Positions 1-8,588 of a stretch of DNA of 12,235 nucleotides are shown piece by piece. Position numbers and translations under genes: made by a program. Within the stretch, counting starts at the first letter, position 1. Every line of letters begins with the position of its first letter. The notes under the pieces were generated by a model. The model did not search any database, had not been told where the DNA came from, and worked only from the letters and a program-made list of their open reading frames with translations. The stretch is from Bondarzewia mesenterica. Taxonomy: Eukaryota; Basidiomycota; Agaricomycetes; Russulales; Bondarzewiaceae. Where the stretch lies: assembly GCA_004802705.1 (NCBI GenBank), contig SGPL01000778.1:1-12235 (forward strand), written 5' to 3'.

Positions 1-584
1 AACGTCTCCGGTCGACGTGTGCGTACTCTAACTTCAGATTTTCAGCCCTACTGCCGCTTACACATAGCACTTATTTCGCAGCGACTATGTGCCGCTCTTC
101 AATCTCTTTGGTGTATTCTTCCAGGTCCGTGACGACCTTATGAACCTCGACAACAACGAGGTAACGTTCGTTCACTTCTCATTCCTCAACTCGCGCTGAC
201 CTTGCGGTGGAATTCTCTCCAGTACGAGAAGAACAAAGGCTTCGCGGAAGACCTTACGGAGGGAAAGTTCTCCTTCCCTGTCATTCACGGGGTGTCCTCC
301 CAACAGGATAACAATATCTTGACCAGTGCGTGCGGCTGTTGCCTTCCGTTAGCCTTACCTTGTTGACTTGCCCATTCCTTCGCATAGGCATACTCCAGAA
401 ACGGCCAACGACACCGACGTTGAAACTGCATGCGATCGACCATCTTCGTCACCGGACGCATTCATTTGAGTACACGGAATCGATTCTAAACACGCTCGAA
501 ACACGAATTCGGTGTGAGATCGAAGCGCTCGGTGGGAACGACCAGTTGATTGTTCTAGTTGATATGCTCTCTGTCCGCAAGTAG
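1..584 (+). CDS. Geranylgeranyl diphosphate synthase, C-terminal part (5' end outside window)
   Basis: Soluble isoprenyl diphosphate synthase that would condense farnesyl diphosphate with isopentenyl diphosphate to give GGPP. Exons read from the sequence: 1-18, 82-160, 223-325 and 388-584. Introns are 19-81 (GTGCGT, branch CTAAC), 161-222 and 326-387, in phases 2, 0 and 1. They join into one open frame of 131 residues ending in TAG. The second Asp-rich region reads [13 protein letters not shown], i.e. DDxxN rather than DDxxD, as in fungal type III GGPP synthases. It is followed by the family hallmarks [20 protein letters not shown] and [12 protein letters not shown]. The C-terminus (IEALGG...VDMLSVRK) matches the usual family end, so the 3' end is complete. 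The first DDxxD motif lies left of the window. It is convergent with the UbiA gene, the likely metabolic partner. The family call is firm; the chain length of the product is inferred. Confidence 0.93.
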
Positions 585-1286
585 ATATAGATTGGATTAC
601 TTGGGTCATGTAATATGTTCGGGTTTTCAAATAGAGTCTTCCTTTGAAAGCCTTTCCACACTTTCCTGGGCCGTCATTTTCCCTGAAATAAATCGAGGCG
701 TGGAACTTGGCGAACGTGCGTTGCTATCAAGAAGATAATTCCGGGAGCTGATGAAGCAGTGAACGGGCGAGGCAGTGCGCAGAGCGGTAGTGGAGCGGGT
801 AGAACGAAGTCTCGGTAGAGGAGCCAGGGGGGTAGAGAACAGAGGGCAGTATGACGACGTCAAAAAAAGTGTAGCACAGCGCTGTAAACGCGGTCATGTT
901 CGCTGACCATGCAAAACGGCCGAGTCAACAGTGTGCTTTAAAAAGAGCGCCATCACAGTGTACAAATGTGAAGTAAAAGAGAGGCAGATATCCGAAGATG
1001 AGTGAGAGCAGAGCAAGGCGAAGGCTTTTCTGTCATAGAGAGAAATATTTGAAAGAGAATCTATGACAAGGATGAACAAGGAGAGGAAAACAGTATCGCA
1101 AGGGAAAAGGAAATCGAGTGGTAAGTACTAAGTGCCGTAGGTGAAGTCAAATCCGGAACCAGAAGTGAGTAATACGGAAAAGGAAGGTGACGTGACGAAA
1201 GGGGAAATGGTAATGTAGTACAAAACCATGCTTACAAGCGGCCAGATACACTTCTATATCGTAATCGTAATCCGACGCATCAGGAT
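585..1286. other. Convergent intergenic region between GGPP synthase and UbiA genes
   Basis: About 0.7 kb between two stop codons on opposite strands. It should contain both 3' untranslated regions and poly(A) sites. Short frames on the minus strand (627-863, 894-1079) show no recognisable domain and are probably chance. The plus strand is purine-rich from about 940 to 1210. I see no RNA gene or repeat here. Confidence 0.6.
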
Positions 1287-2266
1287 TTACACCGAACCCT
1301 TCCAGCTGAGGTCTAAAGCCGAAATCAACCCGGGAGCCTTTATATCCAACCCTTCCGTCGCTGTGAACGCGAGAATAAGGCAGAAGATGTACGTGTAGAA
1401 CTGTTGACAACAACAAGATCAGCGCGACGTCGGACTAGAAAAATAGTCCAATTACTAGGAGACGAACTGACCATGTACGTCTTGTGATCGTAGCGAGAGC
1501 CGCCTGCTTGCAGGATGCGATAAGCGAGGATGATGTGCACCGCCGCAAGCGTGTAGGGAGCGAGGCGCACGATGTCTCCCATCCAGAGCACCCAATACGC
1601 TGCCGGGAGGAGCAAGAACGTGATGATGAGCCTACTTCCACGGTCACCAAAGACGAGGGGCATCGTCTTCCGCCCAACAGCAGCGTCTCCTTGGATATCT
1701 CGCAAATCCTGGATGTGCGTGATGAGACCGGCCCAAAGGGCCACGGCATAAACGTAGATCTCGCTCTTGGGGGTAGCAGGGGCGATGGCCTTCCACGACG
1801 CGCTAAGCAAGGCCCACGTCCCCGTGGTCATCGCGACGCAATTCTTGCCGAACCAGTGGCTCCCCGCGGATGTCAGACACAGGAATGCCACCGTGAGCAC
1901 CCAACAAATTGTCTCGGGCAGCAGCGAGGGCGTGTAGAGCGCAATACCCATGAAGGTCGAAAACGCGAATGCCCAACGCTGCTTGGCGCCCGAAATCGTG
2001 ACCTTTCCCGAAGGAATGGGCCTGTCCGGCTTGTTGATGCGGTCTTCGTCGACGCCGGTGATCTGGTTGGACAAGTTGAAAAAGTAGATGTAGGGAGTGA
2101 GCCAGGAGACGAGGAAGAGATAGTGGGTTATTATGGATGGAATAGGAAGGCCACGCATGGCGCCAACGGCGAAGATGGATCCAGGTATAATGGTCGTGGA
2201 CCAATCTCTCCAGGAGAATCCCAGAAAGATGTCGAGCTCGCGAATGAGGGGCGAGAAGACGGCCAT
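1287..2266 (-). CDS. UbiA-superfamily membrane prenyltransferase / terpene cyclase
   Basis: Integral membrane enzyme using an isoprenyl diphosphate, probably GGPP from the neighbouring synthase. Exon 1 is 2266-1472 (265 aa); intron 1471-1401 is 71 nt, phase 0, GTCAGT...CAACAG with a CTGAT branch site; exon 2 is 1400-1287 (37 aa, TAA). Total 302 aa. The first Asp-rich motif is NQITGVDEDRINKPDRP (residues 67-83). The second is DLRDIQGD (187-194) followed by RKTMPL. Hydrophobic stretches near 25-38, 47-64, 100-117, 120-136, 170-185, 213-229, 236-250 and 268-281 fit the multi-helix UbiA fold. The start codon has a good context (CAACATGGC), with an in-frame stop TAA upstream. A TATAATA lies only about 40 nt ahead, at 2304-2310. 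The DHKTYM motif at the end of exon 1 continues naturally into FYTYIFC of exon 2. Known relatives include fungal UbiA-type cyclases (Fma-TC, EriG) and aromatic prenyltransferases. The family is firm; the reaction (cyclisation or aromatic prenylation) is not decided by sequence alone. Confidence 0.92.
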
Positions 2267-3562
2267 GTTGAGGTGGGTAATCCCAGAGCCATCGAGTTCG
2301 TCGTATTATATCCAGCTGCCATCGTCCCCTGAACCCAGCGGGTAGCTTAGAAAACTATGTCATTGCGACATGAGGTCATGAAGATCTGGCAGACCCACCT
2401 CACGACACAGCAAAAGCAATTCCGACTCTGCACTACATATGTCTCGCGATGTACGCGTTGACGGAAAGAGCAAGCGGTAAATATGTCATAAATTATTTTT
2501 ACTAGAGAGTCACAGGCTGAAAAGCGAGGAGCAAATTTGGTCGACAGAAAAGGATGAAGCTACTGCCGTATGCGCTCAGCAGACTTCGATGTGACGTGTG
2601 TGGTATTAATCGTCAATATCGCGGCATTCACATTTCACGTCGTCGCTCACTTTCAAGAAGCGGCCTGCGTCGCGCATCCCAAACAAGGCTACTGTTGGTG
2701 ACAGTCGACTGTTCCAGTGTGACTGTTGTCCCTTCATCACGTCGCATGCGGGCTTCGGAGGAACGCCTGGGATTGCTAGCCGTGTATTGCTCGGTGCCGT
2801 CGTTTAAGCCGATGCTTGATACTGCCATTGCTCTTGGCAAGATGCGCAGTGGACAGGACGGACCTTGGAGTTGTTTTTCTCGGTTTAGATGAATGTTCAA
2901 CGTTCATCAACTTAGGTCTCTGGCTTTGCAAATTTTTTCTTTATATCGTCTTACCTTCTAACACTGACAATGGTTTAGGTCATTTGGCCTTCCTTCCTGC
3001 ATACGCAGAAATTTGATCGGTGTCAAGGTGCAACATTGCCTGGGATCTATACATGGGTCTGTGTTTATGCTATTTTCGCATTGGTACCGCATCTTACCAG
3101 AAAAAAATTCATACGGATCAACTCTCACGAGCGTCGACAAAGGCGAATCTTGCTTGGTCTTACGGTGTATCCTGCCGAACTTCTGCCTTCATGGATGGAC
3201 CAAACACTACATCGCTCACGAAGATTCCGTTTTCTGATGACATGCACAAGAGTTGCAACTGATGCTCGATTCAATGAACCTTGTACGTATGTATCGGGAC
3301 CCCGCTTGAAACACGTCTCAACATCTGCCTTTCACACAGTGCTTATGTGACTGCTGATAGTACATACTCTGGAAGAACGCCATTCCACATTATGNNTATG
3401 CCAATGATTGTCTTGTTCATATCCTCAAAGCTTNAGCTTCAGTAGTTGCGATCGCAGCTCTTTTTTTCTCGAAATCTTTTTCTCAAGATGGATCATGCGT
3501 CTTGCATGCAGCAGGCATGTCGAAAGACTCCATCTCTCCTGATATCAGCTGTGTCATTACAT

Positions 3563-3619
3563 GAGATGTAAGCCTTACTCTCTTGTCTCTCGAATTGCTG
3601 AATATGATTGCGGACAGAT
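3563..3619 (+). repeat. Intron-like direct repeat, copy A
   Basis: This 57-nt segment starts GAGATGTAAG and ends ACAGAT. It matches copy B at 3852-3908 at about 48 of 57 positions, and most differences are transitions. It has the parts of a small basidiomycete intron: GTAAGC donor, a CTGAAT branch-like site and an ACAG acceptor. Weaker similarity extends upstream of it (CATCTCTCCTGATA against CATCTCTCTTGATA). It is probably a remnant of a duplicated spliced gene segment. Confidence 0.7.
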
Positions 3620-3773
3620 GTCCATTCATTGTGGCGTAAATCTTCCTTTTCAGTGATGAAGCCGCATCAAACTTCGATCTCCGGCTTCTCTGCAGTGCAT
3701 CCTTCAATGTTATTGCCAAATACCTCTATCGCATCGCTTAATCGAACTAGTAGGCGGGTATTAAGTGGGTGCA

Positions 3774-3793
3774 GGAGCATTCCGGAGCATTCC
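3774..3793. repeat. Perfect tandem duplication of a 10-mer
   Basis: GGAGCATTCC occurs twice head to tail with no mismatch. It lies about 60 nt before copy B of the intron-like repeat and looks like a small slippage or duplication event. Confidence 0.85.
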
Positions 3794-3851
3794 GTACACT
3801 GGCGTCACATCTCTCTTGATAGAAGTTGTACCATGACATTTTTATGTTCCA

Positions 3852-3908
3852 GAGATGTAAGTTTTGTTCTCTTGCCTCTCGAATTGTTGAACATGATTGC
3901 ATACAGAT
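3852..3908 (+). repeat. Intron-like direct repeat, copy B
   Basis: Second copy, offset by 289 nt from copy A. It has a GTAAGT donor, a TTGAAC branch-like site and an ATACAG acceptor. The frame just downstream stays open to 3988 but shows no known domain. Confidence 0.7.
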
Positions 3909-4195
3909 ACGCCAGCGTCTTATATCATATTCCCCTTCAGCGGCCTGATCCAGCCATCCTGGTTTTCCATCCTATCATTCTTCGTTGAGTGAGCCCTCTC
4001 ACTAGTTGAAGAAGCTTTCCAAGCAGTCCACGTGAATGCGGACGCGGAAACGTCTTGTGGCGCTTAGTTCCATCTATTCTTCGCACTGCGAAGGCAAGGT
4101 ATCTGGTAAGGTTTATGCTTTCGCCAAATGGTCTCCAAGCTACTGCTTGGAAGTTAGACGAACGGCGAACCGGATGTTCGCGCACCTTGAGTTCA

Positions 4196-4201
4196 TATAA
4201 A
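4196..4201 (+). promoter_or_regulatory. TATA box of the aspartic protease gene
   Basis: TATAAA lies 77 nt upstream of the protease start codon and is followed by a pyrimidine-rich stretch (about 4249-4275). The distance allows transcription to begin about 30 nt downstream and leaves a leader of roughly 50 nt. The assignment rests on motif and spacing only. Confidence 0.6.
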
Positions 4202-4277
4202 TCCCTGGCTTTGACTGACCTCGAAGTGTTGCGCTCCCGCAGCGGTTCACTCTTTTCACTCTCTGTTTCCCCTTACC

Positions 4278-6134
4278 ATGCTTCCCACTGTGGCCCTCAC
4301 TTACCTTCTCGTGCTCATCTTGACCGTCACGGGGAAACCTGTTGTTATCCGCGACTCTCTCATCAGCCTCCCCATCGCAAAGACCGTAAATGGCACATCC
4401 GCACGCCATCTTCTCAAGCAAGATCAAGCCCGTGCGAAGGCATTGCGTGCTCACGCTGAGGCCAAGCTCAGTGGCGCTCATCGGAGCAAAAATTCGACCA
4501 CCAGCGTTCCCGTGGAGAATCAGGCTGTCATCTACACTGCCTCGGTCGGTATCGGAAGCCCCGCGACCACTTGTGAATCAGTATTCTATCATTTTCTTTC
4601 GGATGCAGATACAGACGGAGCATTTCTTCAGACACTCTTCTCATTGATACCGGCTCGTCTAACACATGGGTTGGTGCTGGCAAGGCCTACGTTAGGACTA
4701 ACACCAGCATGAAGACATCCGATCATGTAGTGAGTTCGATCTTTTTGTCTCCTTATGGTGAAAGATTGCCTAACTCAAGATACATGGAAGTCAGTCACCT
4801 ACGGCTCTGGAACCTTCTCTGGTATATAGTGTTTTTGTCGTCTCCACTAATATGTCGATACTGATGACTATCTCATCAATTAGGGACCGAATTCATGGAC
4901 ACAGTATCTTTGGGTTCGGGCTTGACTATCACTAATCAGTCCATCGGCGTCGCTTCTAGTTCGAACGGCTTACCTGGCTTTGACGGAATTCTGGGGTAAA
5001 TACATATACCCTTCCTTATATCAGATCTCGATACTAACCTCTCTTCCCTGTAGCATTGGTCCTGCCGATCTCACAATTGGTACGAACGTTTCTTGTCGTC
5101 TGACATGAGGCCAGAACCTGAGGCAATACCCAATCCAAGGCACGCTCTCCCCAGGTAACAGGTCCCCTATCCCCACGGTGACGGACAATCTCTTCAACCA
5201 GGAAATTATCGCAAAAAACCTCGTTGCCGTCTCCTTTGAGCCTACGACCAGTTTACCTGCAAAGAACGGCGAACTCACGTTTGGTGGAACTGATTCGAGC
5301 AAGTTCACGGGATCAATCACCTTCACGTAAGTCTCCGTGGGCGCTGCATGCTCTCCAAATCTGACTAGGACGCTTCCTAGTGGAATCACGAGCACGTCGC
5401 CTGCGAGCGCGTTCTGGGGAATCGACCAGTCGATTAGATATGGCACATCAAACACTATTTTGTCCACCACGGCTGGCATCGTTGACACCGGTGAGTACAA
5501 TATTCACTCGTGCAACACTGGAGCGGCTAATACAGTGATCCGTTTACTTTCAATTTCAGGTACCACTCTTATTCTTCTCGCCTCTGGTGAGTTCATCATG
5601 TGCCAGTCAACTTCACCGGACAAGCCGCTAACATAAAATAATCAGATGCTTTTCGGCGCTACCGATCAGCTACCCGAGCGGTGGCCGACAACAACACCGG
5701 TCTCCTCCGCTTGACAACAGCACAATACAAAAACCTCCAAAGCTTGTTCTTCACCGTCGGCAGGGTAAATTTAATTTCTCGATCTCCCGCGTCATCGAGC
5801 GCGTCTCATTGACGACTCGTGTTACAGACGACCTTCGAGCTGACAGCCAATGCACAAATCTGGCCGCGCTCCCTCAATTCATTCATCGGTGGCACGTCGA
5901 ACAACGTCTACCTCATCGTCGGCGGTAAGTTACGCACATAGACTCTATTCGCGTTGTCCGTTTCTGTTGTGCTCACACCCCGCCGTCCCGTCAGATCTTG
6001 GGAGCAACTCGAGAGAGGGCCTCGACTTCATCAACGGGCTCGCCTTCCTCGAGCGGTTCTACTCCGTCTTCGACACTGATAAAAAGCGTGTCGGACTCGC
6101 CACCACGCATTATACCTATGCGACCACCAACTAG
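4278..6134 (+). CDS. Secreted pepsin-like aspartic protease (family A1, polyporopepsin type)
   Basis: Extracellular endopeptidase. Eleven exons: 4278-4572, 4632-4729, 4791-4821, 4884-4995, 5054-5079, 5140-5326, 5381-5490, 5560-5586, 5646-5764, 5828-5924, 5995-6134. The ten introns are all GT-AG and 54-70 nt. The sum is 1242 nt, giving 413 aa with no internal stop. Residues 1 to about 19 are a hydrophobic signal peptide (MLPTVALTYLLVLILTVTG). A basic propeptide follows to about residue 75. The first catalytic motif is DTGSSNTW (Asp104), split from exon 1 by a phase-1 intron. The flap is SVTYGSG (Tyr135). The second catalytic motif is GIVDTGTT (Asp285), cut by an intron inside the glycine codon. 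The end, ERFYSVFD...RVGLATT, is typical of the polyporopepsin subgroup. No cysteine is present, so there are no disulfides. Several N-x-S/T sites could be glycosylated. All key residues are intact, so it is probably active and unrelated to terpenoid synthesis. Confidence 0.95.
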
Positions 6135-6373
6135 AACTGCATCCGCGTGCACTTAAGTAGTGTGTGCTGAGAGATGATCGAGTGTAAGCATATGGCTCGT
6201 GACACCAAATTGCCGGTTACATCCTTCCAAAAAACTTTCCCTTTTCATTATCATTCCTCGCCCGTCCTGTATCGCTCACTTGCTTTCGCTCTCGTCCTCC
6301 CCATTTCCCCCGACCTTGTCACTTGGCTAAAAATACTTACTTACATGCATTTGCGCACGGACGTCCCTTTCTC

Positions 6374-6381
6374 TATATAAA
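6374..6381 (+). promoter_or_regulatory. Putative core promoter (TATATAAA) of an unidentified transcript
   Basis: TATATAAA is followed by a pyrimidine-rich stretch (about 6400-6455) like a fungal transcription start zone. A plausible leader intron follows at 6458-6517 (GTACAT...TTAACAG, 60 nt). After the acceptor no frame has a convincing start. One frame (from ATG 6528 to 6740, 70 codons) is open, and another stays open without ATG from 6518 to about 6617. The promoter is a reasonable reading; the product is unknown and may be non-coding. Confidence 0.4.
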
Positions 6382-7332
6382 CTACACGGATTCCTGCCCA
6401 TTAATCATTCCTTCGTTTGCCTTGTTTTTCCTTTAGAATTTTCCTTTTCGCTCTCAAGTACATGCCTACTTTACGTTGTTTGTACCAAAGACAATTGACT
6501 TAATTGTTTCTTAACAGATTGAATGCGATGTGTTTAGCAACAACGAGCTTTCAACGAACGATGCATTGCGACTTCAGACGCCTGGCATTCCGGGCGCCCG
6601 AAAATCTATCCTCTAAAGCTTGTATTCTCATCCATGAGAGTATACACACACCCTCTCACCCGTCCCGATTCCCTTTTGGCTTCTCTTATTTTTTTGGCCA
6701 GCCTGCCTTCTTGTACTGCTTAGATGGGTGTTCAATTTGACCTGACGGCTGAGCACATGAGGATGGAAAACACTTGCATGGGTGGCGACTCTTGTTGCCA
6801 ACCTCGTATCCCTGAAGTGACTCATCGATCTGCAACGGAGTCGTCGGATGCATGCAATCGAGATGAGATCCCTGAGATCGACGCACGAAAGCGCACGAAG
6901 CGTTCGGAAGCATGTGATCGAGGAGTGATCGAAAGCGCTATCAGCGGATGAGAGCCATCCTGTCGGTCACAGATGTTCCGCCATGCAATTTTGGCGGTTG
7001 ATGAGCACGAGTTTCAGATGTATTCAGTCCTATGGACAAATATTGTTCCATGTCCCATTCTTCGCAAAGAGGGAACAATGTATTATAGTACAGCAGTCCT
7101 GTACCAAACGGACGTGCGTCGTTCATAAAGGAAACGAGCGCGTCGACCCACCTCTGTCGAATACCGTCATTGTGTACTATTCATCAAGCCCATCAAAGGC
7201 CAAAGATTGAAGGGCGCAGGTCAAGCTTTCAGATAACAAGCGAGAACAAAGATCACCGACTTACCAACAGATGCTGAACTTAATCCCCGCCACGAATGGC
7301 TGAGTACACCGCGCCGTGCCAGCCATAAAATT

Positions 7333-7357
7333 TGCCTAGAAGTCAGGGTCCTAGGCA
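7333..7357. repeat. Short inverted repeat
   Basis: TGCCTAG and CTAGGCA form a perfect 7-bp stem around an 11-nt loop. No neighbouring gene gives it a role, and a stem this short may be chance. Confidence 0.45.
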
Positions 7358-7549
7358 TCTACAATGGTCTGATGAACGAGTCAAACCGCGGGAGCGGCCC
7401 CGCCAAGGCGAGTGATGCGTCAACAAAGCGTGTATAGCTGTTAAACGAATGCACAAAAATGGACCAACATGGACCGGGGAAGATCCGAACTCGACGATGC
7501 TTGATGAATGTGGGTTTGCAGCAATCATTAGCAGCGCTGCGGTCGAAGA

Positions 7550-8077
7550 TCAAGATGATCTGGGGTTTGTGGATATCTGTGGAGAGAGGAGCCGCTCAGG
7601 AGACGAGTCCTGGACGAGTGTTGTCTGTTGCAATTCACGAAGTCGTTTGAGATGCCTCGACGTTGCGCGTCCATCCCTACCGATATTCCAGAAGAATTCA
7701 CCTCGCTGTTCGGGCTCCTGCATATACCCACTTTCCATACAACTCGCCCAACGACAATAACTGACCTCATTCAGTATCTCCCCTGTGCGGGTGATACACT
7801 TCCCTGGCCCTACACCAGCACCCCCAGAAGGATACTCACCATCCGTACAAGCGACTTGCCCTTCCCATGCCCAACATGAGGGAATGGTACAGCAACTAGT
7901 GCATACCGCACGTGCAGGATTTGAGTTGAAGACCGCTTCTTCACGATATCGCAGGACAGCTTGGAACACGTGGATTGGAGGAGGAGACGGTATTGTGGAC
8001 GGAAGAGGGCATCTCTGACATCGAGCGAGAATGATGGATGGTGTGAGTAGTACGCAACGAGCAGAGCGATTGGACAT
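7550..8077 (-). CDS. Doubtful hypothetical frame, possibly spliced
   Basis: A 175-codon minus-strand frame opens at ATG 8077 and stays open to 7550. I recognise no family. The middle is cysteine-rich (CTSCCTIPSC). The frame contains several intron-like segments: GTGAGT at about 7840 to ACAG at about 7784, GTCAGT at about 7766 to GCAG at about 7719, and GTAGGG at about 7680 to CCAG at about 7611. If these are real introns, the long frame is partly accidental. My attempt to join the flanking exons gave a stop codon in one phase choice, so no consistent gene model was obtained. Treat it as a candidate only. Confidence 0.2.
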   Translation of the reverse strand: MSNRSARCVLLTPSIILARCQRCPLPSTIPSPPPIHVFQAVLRYREEAVFNSNPARAVCTSCCTIPSCWAWEGQVACTDGEYPSGGAGVGPGKCITRTGEILNEVSYCRWASCMESGYMQEPEQRGEFFWNIGRDGRATSRHLKRLRELQQTTLVQDSSPERLLSPQISTNPRSS

Positions 8078-8588
8078 CAGGGTTGTTCTAGTTAGTGGTT
8101 GGTCGACGACGACGAAAGACGAACTTCACAAAGCCGACCGGGTTATGTAAGCATCTATGCATAGTCCGCGTCCGACGCGAATCTCAACTTCAATGTTTCA
8201 ATCATCACGCCAGATCGCACCTCGCTGAATTTCCTTATCCATCGTCTTCTTGGATATTCTACACGAGAGGCTTGCTAGNGACCTGTTCTTCNCCTCACTT
8301 GCTCTGGACCTTGGTGCCGCCAGTCGGACAAGTGATCGCAAAATACTACGAGATCGAGAGGATTAGGGATGATGATAGAGACGTGAGGATATTCTTGATG
8401 TATGTGCGTTGCATCAGTGAGTACAAATACAAATACTATGTTGAAATGGGGAGAGCACAGTACAACAATGGGCAAGAAAAGAACAAGGGAGATAGATCGT
8501 CAAGCCGAACAGAAACCGACAAAAAAAGAAAAAACAAAGGGAGAAAAACAAAGGCAGACAAGACGAGGTGAGCACTCTCTCCAGCTAC

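Larger units (their letters stand above)
2267..4195. other. Gene-poor region upstream of UbiA and protease genes
   Basis: About 1.9 kb with no recognisable protein. It should hold the UbiA promoter on the left and distal protease upstream sequence on the right. Short frames at 2554-2892, 3036-3350 and 3608-3988 on plus, and 2628-2900 on minus, have no family signature that I recognise. Two diverged copies of an intron-like segment lie at 3563-3619 and 3852-3908, and a perfect tandem 10-mer at 3774-3793. Unresolved bases are at 3395-3396 and 3434. The region may include relics of a decayed gene, but I cannot name it. Confidence 0.5.
6135..8588. other. Region without a confidently recognised gene
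   Basis: About 2.4 kb. The first part is the protease 3' UTR, and the last part downstream of the zinc-finger stop is that gene's 3' side. A purine- and A-rich tract on plus (about 8415-8575) falls there. Between them are an orphan TATA box (6374-6381) with a possible leader intron, an inverted repeat at 7333-7357 and a doubtful minus-strand frame (7550-8077). Ambiguous bases are at 8279 and 8292. The short frames 6724-6951 and 6983-7210 have no recognisable domain. Confidence 0.5.

Noticed and set aside
330..387. ATG-like start of a separate small gene ahead of 584
   Set aside because: This stretch is the last intron of the GGPP synthase gene. The frame that follows is the conserved synthase C-terminus.
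1484..2332. 282-codon open frame on the plus strand
   Set aside because: It lies antisense to exon 1 of the UbiA gene, whose motifs are clear. Its composition is charged and repetitive with no known domain, as expected for a shadow frame.
3517..3564. Short frame ending in Cys-Val-Ile-Thr, resembling a CaaX mating-pheromone precursor
   Set aside because: Only 15 codons from the nearest ATG, the sister repeat copy does not keep the ending, and no pheromone receptor gene is nearby.
5021..5500. 159-codon open frame on the minus strand
   Set aside because: It is antisense to protease exons 5-7, which carry conserved motifs including the second catalytic DTG.
7029..7085. Inverted repeat around TTGTTCC and GGAACAA
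   Set aside because: A 7-bp stem with a loop of roughly 27 nt is expected by chance in a window of this size.
8095..8571. 158-codon plus-strand frame
   Set aside because: It contains ambiguous bases and its 3' half is a lysine-rich translation of an A-rich tract downstream of the zinc-finger gene. No domain seen.
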